This document shows, one piece after another, positions 1 to 5,602 of a stretch of 7,827 nucleotides of DNA. The notes under the pieces were generated by a model. That model worked only from the letters and a program-made list of their open reading frames with translations, was not told where the DNA came from and ran no database searches. This DNA is from UBA6019 sp036570145 (GTDB lineage Bacteria > Chloroflexota > Dormibacteria > Dormibacterales > Dormibacteraceae): positions 1-7,827 of the forward strand of contig DATCPJ010000238.1 of NCBI GenBank assembly GCA_036570145.1, read 5' to 3'. Made by a program: the position numbers and the translations under genes. Within the stretch, counting starts at the first letter, position 1; each line of letters starts with the position of its first letter.

Positions 1-1
1 C

Positions 2-193
2 CTCTTCCGCGCCGCCTGCGCGGTCGAGCCCCGGCTTGTGGAATTCGCGGCGAAACTGGGCGACGGCTGGGCGATGACCGGCAGCGGCTCCGCCTTCTTC
101 AAAGAGGCAGCTACCGAGGCGGAAGCGCGAGGGCTGGTGGCCGGCAAGGAATGCTGGACCGCGGTCGCCGCCGCCCTCGACGCCTGGGGCTGA
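2..193 (+). CDS. ispE: 4-(cytidine 5'-diphospho)-2-C-methyl-D-erythritol kinase, C-terminal part
   Basis: The gene enters from the left edge; only the last 63 codons and the TGA are present. In the family the enzyme phosphorylates CDP-methylerythritol with ATP in the cytoplasmic MEP (non-mevalonate) route to isoprenoids. The visible tail has the late GHMP-kinase glycine motif MTGSGSAFF (residues 25-33 of the fragment), followed by an alpha/beta tail of IspE style ending DAWG. ispE commonly lies just upstream of glmU and prs in Gram-positive genomes, which fits the genes to the right even though a minus-strand gene now separates them. The ATP-binding N-terminus is not visible, so another GHMP kinase cannot be fully excluded. 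Confidence 0.8.
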   Translation, partial: LFRAACAVEPRLVEFAAKLGDGWAMTGSGSAFFKEAATEAEARGLVAGKECWTAVAAALDAWG

Positions 194-216
194 CCTTTCC
201 TGGACAGTTGCCCGGG

Positions 217-1014
217 TCAGTGGATGATGGCGCTGGCCAGGATCTGCTTCAGGAGGCTGGAGTCGGCCTGCGGCTCGCGGAGCACGAAGCCGAACGCTCG
301 GCCGTTTGCCCAGAGGAAGCTCAAGAACAGCTCCCAGCCGCCCGCGTCCAGCTTGTAGTAGGTGAGGACGGGACTCTTGCCGTAGACGTCGAGCGGCCCC
401 TCCTCGTGGTCCGCCTTGCCGGCCGCCGTCGGTTCGGGCGGGAGGTGGGCGAGGCTGTCGGCGGTCTCCACGGTCAGCTTCTGCTTGCTGTCGGCCGAGG
501 TGAAGAAGGACTGCGCCGGGCCGCCCGAGGAATAGGTCCAGGCGGTGGGGAAGAGGAGCGAGTAACCGAGGCTCGCGTCGTCGTGTTGCTGCATCGGGAT
601 GTCGGTCACGAGAAGCGGGTCGTTGACGACCCAGCCGTCGAGGGACGAATCGGAATGGGCGTGGACGTGCAGCCAGGCCGTCGTGCCCACCTTTCGCGCC
701 TCGGTCACGTCCAGCTGGGCGCCGGGGCGGATGACCGTCACCACGGTCGAGCTCGGGTCGGGCGCCTGGTGAAGGCGCAGCCCGAGGGTCGCGAGCACCC
801 AGTAGGCGGATGCGGCGGCGGCGGCCGACGGGCTGGGCGAGGCGAGCCGGCCGGGGGACGGCGTGTGGGCGGCCGGCGTCGGGCTGGCGGAGCCGAAAGT
901 ACAGCCGCCGGCCACCAGCAGGGCGAGCATCGCCAGCCCCGCGGCCGTGCGGTGGCCTCGGCCGCATCCCGTAAACTGGAGTCCCCTCGGGGAACCACTT
1001 GAGCCAGCGACCAC
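217..1014 (-). CDS. predicted SH3-like-domain lipoprotein, function unknown
   Basis: This is a 265-residue predicted exported lipoprotein. The N-terminus has a basic stretch (R19-R22), a hydrophobic core (L27-A35) and Cys38 in the relaxed lipobox AGGC. A Pro/Ser/Ala linker (about 42-70) follows. Residues 71-136 resemble a bacterial SH3 domain, with the pattern LGLRLHQAPD, then VIRPGAQLDV, then DGWVVNDPLL. The remaining part (about 145-265) includes GYSLLFPTAWTY, which recalls PsbP-like or similar small surface domains; I do not assign a function. The start chosen is GTG at 1014, because the only later in-frame start (ATG at 930) leaves just nine residues before the lipobox Cys. GTG has an AGGA about 12 nt upstream. 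This start overlaps the divergent glmU start. The stop lies 23 nt from the ispE stop, so the two genes converge. Confidence 0.75.
   Translation of the reverse strand: MVAGSSGSPRGLQFTGCGRGHRTAAGLAMLALLVAGGCTFGSASPTPAAHTPSPGRLASPSPSAAAAASAYWVLATLGLRLHQAPDPSSTVVTVIRPGAQLDVTEARKVGTTAWLHVHAHSDSSLDGWVVNDPLLVTDIPMQQHDDASLGYSLLFPTAWTYSSGGPAQSFFTSADSKQKLTVETADSLAHLPPEPTAAGKADHEEGPLDVYGKSPVLTYYKLDAGGWELFLSFLWANGRAFGFVLREPQADSSLLKQILASAIIH
972..977 (+). promoter_or_regulatory. weak candidate -10 box for the glmU operon
   Basis: TAAACT matches four of six positions of TATAAT and would place transcription start near 984, just before the GGGGA ribosome site and TTG start of glmU. No convincing -35 box is visible 16-18 nt upstream. 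The site lies inside the N-terminal coding region of the minus-strand lipoprotein gene. This is speculative. Confidence 0.2.
982..993. repeat. small inverted repeat at the divergent lipoprotein/glmU start
   Basis: TCCCC-TC-GGGGA is a five-base inverted repeat around a two-base centre. Its right arm doubles as the GGGGA ribosome-binding site of glmU, five bases before the TTG start. It also lies inside the first codons of the lipoprotein gene. It could be an operator, or simply the ribosome site plus chance in GC-rich DNA. Confidence 0.3.
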
Positions 1015-2333
1015 TTTCGGCTGTCATCCTAGCCGCCGGCCTCGGCACCCGACTCCATTCCCGCAGGCCGAAGGTCCTCCACGGCGTGGGCTCGAAACCG
1101 ATGATCGACCTCATCGTCGACGCCTGCCGGGAAGCCGGCGTCGACCGTCCGATCGCGGTTCTCAACCCCGGCCAGCCGGAGGTGGTCGAGCACCTGGCCG
1201 GGCGCTGCGAGGTCGTCTACCAGCAGCAGCCGCGAGGCACCGGACATGCCCTCTCGATGGTGCCCGGCAACCTCCTCAAGGGCGACGTCCTGGTGATCAA
1301 CGGCGACGCCGCGCTGATCCGTCCGGAGACGATCCGGGCGCTTCTCGAGCGACACCGCGCGAGCTCGGCCAAGGTGACCATCGCCTCGGCCGTCGACCCG
1401 CTGCGCAAGGACGGGCGCATCCTCCGCGACGAGCAGGGCGGCTTTCGCAAGATCGTCGAGGAGAAGGACGCGAGCGAGGAAGAGAAGCGGGTGACGGAGA
1501 TCAACGTCGGTCTCTACTGCTTCCGCGCCGAGGACCTCCAGGGCGCTCTCTCCGGCCTCAAGCCGGAGAACCGGGCGGGCGAGATCTACCTCACCGACGC
1601 CGTCACCCGGCTCCGCCCGGTGGAGATCTTCGAGATCGCCGACTCCGACGAGGCGCTGGGCATCAACGACCGGGTCGAGCTGGCCCGCGCCGAGAACGTG
1701 CTCCGGCGCCGGATCCTCGACCGCCTGATGCTCGCCGGGGTCACCATCCGCGACCCCGCCAGCACCTGGGTCTCGGCCGAGGCCCAGATCGGCCAGGACA
1801 CGGTCATCGAGCCCTTCACCATCATCTCCGGCGCGACCCGGATCGGCTCCGACTGCCGGATCGGCCCCTACGCCGACGTCGGCGACTCGGCGATCGGCGA
1901 CGGCTGCCGGATCGAGCACTCCTGGCTTCGCGGGGTCCGCGTCGAGGACCGCGTCGAGTGCGGCCCCTTCGTTCGCATCCGGCCGGGTTCGACGATCGCC
2001 GCCGACGTCCATATCGGGAGCTTCGCCGAGATCAACCGGAGCAGCATCGGCAGCGGCAGCAAGGTGCCGCACTTCTCCTACCTCGGCGACGCCGTCGTGG
2101 GACGGAACGTGAACATCGGGGCCGGCACGATCACGGCCAATTACGATGGCGTTCGGAAGAACCGGACCGAGATCGAGGACGGCGCCTTCGTCGGTGTCGA
2201 CACCATGCTCCGGGCACCCGTCAAACTTGGCAAGGGGAGCAGGACGGGCGCCGGGTCGGTCGTGCTCCACGACGTTCCTCCCGGTGTGACGGTCGCCGGG
2301 GCACCCGCCAAAGAGATTCGGAGGAAGGGATGA
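999..2333 (+). CDS. glmU: bifunctional GlmU: GlcNAc-1-P uridyltransferase / GlcN-1-P acetyltransferase
   Basis: GlmU acetylates glucosamine-1-P and then couples GlcNAc-1-P to UTP, giving UDP-GlcNAc for peptidoglycan and other glycans, in the cytoplasm as a trimer. The 444 residues fit the family (about 450-460). The N-terminal nucleotidyltransferase domain shows LAAGLGTR (11-18), PKVLH (24-28), GTGHAL (80-85), the metal-binding Asp103 in INGDAAL, EEKDA, EINVG and GEIYLTD. LAGVTIRDP leads into the left-handed beta-helix of hexapeptide repeats, with GPFVRIRPG (322-330), catalytic-type His358 and Tyr361 in HFSYLGD, and NIGAGTITANYDG. Two oddities: the usual GDxPL loop reads GDAAL, and the acetyltransferase-site Lys (E. 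coli Lys351) aligns with Asn346. The start is TTG at 999, with GGGGA five bases upstream; an earlier start would lack support. The stop overlaps the prs ATG. Confidence 0.95.
   Translation: MSQRPLSAVILAAGLGTRLHSRRPKVLHGVGSKPMIDLIVDACREAGVDRPIAVLNPGQPEVVEHLAGRCEVVYQQQPRGTGHALSMVPGNLLKGDVLVINGDAALIRPETIRALLERHRASSAKVTIASAVDPLRKDGRILRDEQGGFRKIVEEKDASEEEKRVTEINVGLYCFRAEDLQGALSGLKPENRAGEIYLTDAVTRLRPVEIFEIADSDEALGINDRVELARAENVLRRRILDRLMLAGVTIRDPASTWVSAEAQIGQDTVIEPFTIISGATRIGSDCRIGPYADVGDSAIGDGCRIEHSWLRGVRVEDRVECGPFVRIRPGSTIAADVHIGSFAEINRSSIGSGSKVPHFSYLGDAVVGRNVNIGAGTITANYDGVRKNRTEIEDGAFVGVDTMLRAPVKLGKGSRTGAGSVVLHDVPPGVTVAGAPAKEIRRKG
2320..2324 (+). promoter_or_regulatory. strong ribosome-binding site fixing the prs start
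   Basis: GGAGG sits five bases before the ATG at 2330, inside the last codons of glmU. The next ATG (2342) would be 17 bases away. This supports the ATGA overlap start and translational coupling of prs to glmU. Confidence 0.7.
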
Positions 2334-3319
2334 TCGGCAGGATGACCACCGCCGTCGAGTACGCCAGCGAGGAATCCTCGCCCTGGGGCGCGCTTCGCCT
2401 GATCGCGGGCAACGCCAACCAGGCGCTGGCGCAGAAGATCTCCGAGGAGATCGGCGTGCCGCTCACCGACCCCCGCCTGACCCGCTACTCGGACGGCGAG
2501 ATCGACGTCAAGATCCAGGGCTCGATGCGCGGCCACGACGTGTTCGTCATCCAGCCCACCTGCCACCCGGTGAACGAGAACCTGATGGAGCTGTTCATCA
2601 TCCTGGACGCCCTTCGCCGCGCTTCGGCCGGGCGGGTGACGGCGGTGATCCCCTACTACGGCTACGCTCGGAAAGAGCGCAAGTCGCAGCCGCGCGAGCC
2701 GATCACCGCCAAGCTGATCGCAAACGTGATCACGCTCGCGGGCGCCGATCGCCTCCTCCTGCTCGACCTCCATGCGGCCGCCATCGAGGGCTTCTTCGAC
2801 GTCCCGACCGACCACCTGACCGCCCAGCACATACTCGCCGACCACATCCGCTCGCGCGGCCTCCAGCAGCTCACCGTGGTGGCCCCCGACGCCGGCGGCG
2901 CGAAGCGGGCGGAGGCGGTCGCCAGCCTGCTCGAAGCGCCGATCGTGTTCGGCTACAAGCGCCGGGAGAGCGCCGACCTGTCGGAGGCGCTGGCCGTCGC
3001 CGGCGACGTCGAGGGACGCGACTGCGTGGTCGTCGAGGACATGATCACGACCGGTGGCACCGCCGCCGCGATCGCCAACATGCTCCGCGCCCATGGCGCC
3101 CGGCGGGTGGTCTTCGCGGCGACCCACGGCGTGCTGACCGGCGGCGCTCCCGAGCGGCTGCGGAGCGCGCCGATCGACGAGGTGATCGTCACCGACTCGA
3201 TCCCCATCCCGCCCGAGAAGCAGGGCGCGCCGATCACCGTGCTCTCCGTCGCCCCCCTGCTGGCGGAGGCGATCATCCGGGTCCACGAGAACCGGAGCGT
3301 GTCGGAACTGTTCCGATAG
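2330..3319 (+). CDS. prs: ribose-phosphate pyrophosphokinase (PRPP synthetase)
   Basis: Prs transfers pyrophosphate from ATP to ribose-5-phosphate, giving PRPP for purine, pyrimidine, His, Trp and NAD synthesis. The protein has 329 residues against a usual 310-320, with a slightly longer N-terminus. Visible landmarks in order are RYSDGEI (52-58), VIPYYGYAR (106-114), REPITAKLIANV, DLHA (146-149) followed by GFFD, the ribose-5-P-loop region APDAGGAKRA, KRR, the PRPP loop EDMITTGGT (236-244), THGVLTGGAPERL and the very typical tail AEAIIRVHENRSVSELF. Departures from common class I enzymes are ARKERK (114-118) for ARQDRK and EDMITT for DDMIDT. The reading frame is open far upstream, but that part overlaps glmU and is not Prs-like. 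The start chosen is ATG 2330, because of the GGAGG site and ATGA coupling with glmU. The glmU-prs pair is a widespread neighbourhood. Confidence 0.95.
   Translation: MIGRMTTAVEYASEESSPWGALRLIAGNANQALAQKISEEIGVPLTDPRLTRYSDGEIDVKIQGSMRGHDVFVIQPTCHPVNENLMELFIILDALRRASAGRVTAVIPYYGYARKERKSQPREPITAKLIANVITLAGADRLLLLDLHAAAIEGFFDVPTDHLTAQHILADHIRSRGLQQLTVVAPDAGGAKRAEAVASLLEAPIVFGYKRRESADLSEALAVAGDVEGRDCVVVEDMITTGGTAAAIANMLRAHGARRVVFAATHGVLTGGAPERLRSAPIDEVIVTDSIPIPPEKQGAPITVLSVAPLLAEAIIRVHENRSVSELFR
3302..3316. repeat. 15-nt perfect inverted repeat at the prs 3' end
   Basis: TCGGAAC-T-GTTCCGA is a seven-base perfect inverted repeat covering the last prs codons and ending just before the TAG. As RNA it could form a five-base stem with a five-base loop. 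No T run follows, so it is not a classical terminator. It lies about 10 nt before the ribosome site of the next gene. Confidence 0.45.
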
Positions 3320-3337
3320 AGGAGTTGAGGTAGTCAT

Positions 3338-4699
3338 TTGAACTACCAGAACTGGTTTGAACTGATCGTTCTGGTCGTCTGCGTCTTCCTGGCGGCGCTG
3401 GCCTCGGGCACCGAGACCGCCCTGACCTCTGTCAACCGGCTTCGGGTCCGGCACCTCGCCGAGGACGGCAGTTCGCGGGCGGCGACCCTCCAGCGGCTCC
3501 AGCAGGATCCACAGCGGTTCCTCGGGACCGTCCTGATCGTCAACACCTTCTCGCTGATCATCGCCTCGGCCATGGCGACGCTCATCGGGCTCGACCTTCT
3601 CCATCCCCTTCTGCCGAAAGGCTTCGGAACCCTCGGCGACTTCGCGGTCAGCTTCGTCCTCTCCCTCTTCCTGCTGATCTTCGCCGAGATCACGCCCAAG
3701 ACCCTCGCCGTCCGCCACGCCGACCGGGTCGCCCTCCAGGTGGCGCCGGCCGTCGATGCGCTGGCGACCTTCTTCGCGCCACTGCTCTGGTTCGTGACCT
3801 TCGTCGCGCGGGCGCTCGTCCCCGGCCGGGGCCACGTCCGCGCCTTCGTCACCGAGGCCGAGCTGATGACCCTGCTCAGCGTTTCCGAAGAGCAGGGGAT
3901 CATCGAGGAGGAGGAGCGGGACATGATCCAGGGCATCGTCGAGATCGGCGACAAGCTGGTCCGCGAGGTGATGGTCCCCCGCCCCGACATCGTCGCGGTC
4001 GAGAAGGGCGTCAGCGCGGAGGAGATCGCCCAGCTGATGGAGACCAAGGGGCACACCCGGATCCCCGTCTACGACAGGGACATCGACCACATCATCGGGC
4101 TGGTCCACGCCAAGGACCTGCTCCGCCAGTTCATCGGCAGGAAGGACAGCTTCCGGCTGGAACGGATCGTCCGGCCGATCATCCAGATCCCCGAGCAGAA
4201 GAAGGTCGACGAGCTGCTCCACGAGATGCGGCAGAAGAAGGCCCACATGATGGTCGTCATCGACGAGTACGGCGGCACCGCCGGCATCGTGACCCTGGAG
4301 GACGTCCTGGAGGAGATCGTCGGCGAGATCCGGGACGAGTACGACACCGCCGAGAAGGAGCCGCTCGAGCTGGTCTCGCCGACCGAGGCGCTGGTCGACG
4401 GCGGCTACTCGATGGACGAGCTGAACGACAAGCTCGACCTCGGCATCGCGGAGAGCGACGAGTACGACTCGGTCGGCGGCTACCTGAACTCGGTCTTCGG
4501 GGCCATCCCCAGCGAAGGCGCGACCTTCGAGCAGGACCCGATCCACTGGAAGGTGGAGGAGATGAACGGCTCGCGGATCGTCCGGGTCCGGATCACGACC
4601 GACGACCACTGGCCGCACGACGCGCTGCTCGAGGCAGGCATGAAACCGCCCGACGACACTCACGAGCGCCGCGTCAGGGTGGAAGACGAGTTCGCCTGA
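3338..4699 (+). CDS. CNNM/CorC-type membrane protein with CBS pair (hemolysin-family, HlyC/CorC)
   Basis: This 453-residue integral membrane protein has the standard CNNM-CBS-CorC order. The N-terminal CNNM (DUF21) part (about 1-185) starts with a membrane helix, then SGTETALTSVNRLR, further hydrophobic segments (near 65-85 and 98-116) and the family signature FAEITPK (Glu117-Lys121). Residues about 205-265 and 275-335 form the CBS pair, ending DEYGGTAGIVTLEDVLEEIVGEI (Asp309 onward). About 350-435 is the CorC_HlyC domain. Characterised relatives bind nucleotides in the CBS module and act in Mg2+ or Co2+ transport or efflux; the old 'hemolysin' name is not good evidence of toxicity. The start is TTG at 3338, with GTTGAGG ending seven bases upstream; it gives the expected short N-terminus before the first helix. 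It follows prs by 18 nt and precedes recO by 18 nt, so it is likely in the same operon. Metal specificity is unknown. Confidence 0.9.
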   Translation: MNYQNWFELIVLVVCVFLAALASGTETALTSVNRLRVRHLAEDGSSRAATLQRLQQDPQRFLGTVLIVNTFSLIIASAMATLIGLDLLHPLLPKGFGTLGDFAVSFVLSLFLLIFAEITPKTLAVRHADRVALQVAPAVDALATFFAPLLWFVTFVARALVPGRGHVRAFVTEAELMTLLSVSEEQGIIEEEERDMIQGIVEIGDKLVREVMVPRPDIVAVEKGVSAEEIAQLMETKGHTRIPVYDRDIDHIIGLVHAKDLLRQFIGRKDSFRLERIVRPIIQIPEQKKVDELLHEMRQKKAHMMVVIDEYGGTAGIVTLEDVLEEIVGEIRDEYDTAEKEPLELVSPTEALVDGGYSMDELNDKLDLGIAESDEYDSVGGYLNSVFGAIPSEGATFEQDPIHWKVEEMNGSRIVRVRITTDDHWPHDALLEAGMKPPDDTHERRVRVEDEFA

Positions 4700-4717
4700 C
4701 CCCATGGGCCTGACCCG

Positions 4718-5464
4718 GTGAGCACCTATCGCGAGGAGGCGGTCGTGCTCCGCAAGCTCGACTACGGCGAGGCCGATCGGATCTACACCCTGCTGACCAA
4801 GGACCACGGCAAGATCGGCGCGATCGCCCGGGGCGTTCGCAAGACGAGCTCCAAGCTGGCCTCGGCGCTGGAGGTCTACAGCCAGGTCGACATCCAGCTG
4901 GCGCATGGCCGCAACCTGGACGTGATCGCCCAGGTGGTCCGCAAGCAGACACCCCGGATCGAAGCCGACCTGGAGCGGACATCGCGCGCCGCGCTGATCG
5001 CCGAGCTCGCCGAGCGGATGACCGAGGACCGCCACCCGATCGAGGACCTCTATGAGCTCACCTGCTGGGCCCTCGACGAGCTCGCCCTCGACCCCGAGCC
5101 GCGCCGGGCCGCCGCCTTCTTCCTCTCCGCCGCGCTCGACCTGATGGGCTACGCGCCCCAGCTGGCCGACTGCGCGGGCTGCGGCCGCCCGCTCGCGGAG
5201 ACGTCGCACGCCTTCTCGGCGGCCTCCGGCGGCTTCGTCTGCGCCAACTGCGCCGACCCGGCCGAGCCGGTCGTATCTCCGGGCGCGATCAAGGTCCTCC
5301 GGGTGATGTTCGGGCGCGACGTCGAGCTCTACCGACGGCTGAAGCTGTCAACCGCGATCATGGACGAGGTGGATGACGTCCTCGCCGACCAGCTCGAGTA
5401 CCACCTCGACAAGCGCCTCAACTCCCTTAAGTTTCTGCGCCGCATGCGTGGAGTGACGACCTGA
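4718..5464 (+). CDS. recO: DNA repair protein RecO
   Basis: RecO anneals single-stranded DNA and, with RecR, loads RecA onto SSB-coated DNA in the RecF pathway. The 248 residues match family length. The N-terminal OB fold shows the typical opening EEAVVLRKLDYGEADRIYTL followed by HGKIGAIARGVRK (about 5-43). A helical core follows, with a four-Cys zinc ribbon at Cys152, Cys155, Cys175 and Cys178 (CAGC and CANC) present in many Gram-positive and Deinococcus-type RecO proteins. The C-terminus ends in a helix and a basic tail (LKFLRRMRG). The start is GTG at 4718. No Shine-Dalgarno site is seen; instead a five-codon frame (ATG 4704) ends in a TGA overlapping the GTG, which could couple translation. 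A CNNM gene near recO is a recurring bacterial arrangement. The stop begins the first copy of the repeat described below. Confidence 0.93.
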   Translation: MSTYREEAVVLRKLDYGEADRIYTLLTKDHGKIGAIARGVRKTSSKLASALEVYSQVDIQLAHGRNLDVIAQVVRKQTPRIEADLERTSRAALIAELAERMTEDRHPIEDLYELTCWALDELALDPEPRRAAAFFLSAALDLMGYAPQLADCAGCGRPLAETSHAFSAASGGFVCANCADPAEPVVSPGAIKVLRVMFGRDVELYRRLKLSTAIMDEVDDVLADQLEYHLDKRLNSLKFLRRMRGVTT

Positions 5465-5489
5465 CCGTTCCCCGCGACCAGCTGATGGA
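5462..5489 (+). repeat. direct repeat copy 1 (recO stop to spacer ATG)
   Basis: This 28-nt segment matches 5575-5602 at 23 of 28 positions without gaps. It begins with the recO TGA and ends with an ATGGA at 5485-5489. That ATG opens a 30-codon frame that stops at the TGA beginning copy 2. The family is not recognised. Confidence 0.7.
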
Positions 5490-5597
5490 CAGGGGGGTAG
5501 GCCGCGCGCAGGCTTTGCCGAGCACGGCCGACAGGGGGGACGTCCCCCCTCAAATTGCGATGGTGCTCGAGCCCTGACAGTTTCCCGAGACCTGTTG
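5465..5597. other. recO-glyS spacer with repeats, palindrome and a 30-codon open frame
   Basis: This is the longest gap in the plus-strand run. It holds most of both 28-nt repeat copies, two GACAGGGGGG blocks (5488-5497 and 5530-5539), a GGCCG/CGGCC inverted pair (5500-5504 and 5525-5529) enclosing GGC-TTT-GCC, and a perfect palindrome at 5533-5550. The C6 run (5544-5549) can pair with either G6 block, so two RNA folds are possible. An open frame ATG 5485 to TGA 5577 (30 residues, starting MDRGVGRAQ) fills the gap, but it has no ribosome site and no recognisable product. I see no usable promoter. Confidence 0.6.
5533..5550. repeat. perfect 18-nt palindrome, possible hairpin
   Basis: AGGGGGGACGTCCCCCCT reads the same on both strands. 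As RNA it gives a seven-base G/C-rich stem with an ACGU loop. The downstream sequence CAAATTGCG has no T run, so a classic intrinsic terminator is not supported. It could be a T-less terminator for recO, an element in the glyS leader, a protein-binding site, or the core of a dispersed repeat. Confidence 0.65.
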
Positions 5598-5602
5598 ATG
5601 GA
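5575..5602 (+). repeat. direct repeat copy 2 (includes the glyS start)
   Basis: This is the second copy of the 28-nt repeat, 113 nt after the first, with five mismatches. It spans a TGA (stop of the spacer frame) through the ATGGA of glyS. A weaker 13-of-16 match to its left part lies at 203-218, next to the ispE stop. Confidence 0.7.

Noticed and set aside
191..219. Bidirectional terminator between ispE and the lipoprotein gene
   Set aside because: The TGACC/GGTCA pair arises largely from the two facing stop codons. The stem is only five bases and there is no T run on either strand.
151..1002. Plus-strand open frame opposite the lipoprotein
   Set aside because: The minus-strand reading has a signal peptide, lipobox and an SH3-like domain, whereas this frame is Gly/Arg-rich without motifs and overlaps the ispE end.
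1029..2270. 413-codon minus-strand open frame opposite glmU
   Set aside because: It is antisense to glmU and has Asp/Val/Gly/Ala-rich low-complexity translation with no recognisable domain.
863..2329. Upstream extension of the prs frame
   Set aside because: The frame is open across glmU, but its translation is Arg/Pro-rich and unlike Prs. The GGAGG site and ATGA overlap fix the start at 2330.
2141..5209. Very long minus-strand open frame (1022 codons)
   Set aside because: It lies antisense to glmU, prs, the CNNM gene and recO, all of which have clear family motifs. Its translation is low-complexity, rich in Asp, Val, Leu, Gly and Arg, as expected from the complement of GC-rich coding DNA.
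5491..5506. T-box-like sequence before glyS (AGGGGGGTAGGCCGCG versus AGGGTGGNACCGCG)
   Set aside because: It has a substitution and a two-base insertion. There is no room for a stem I with specifier loop between recO and this point, and no antiterminator/terminator pair with a T run.
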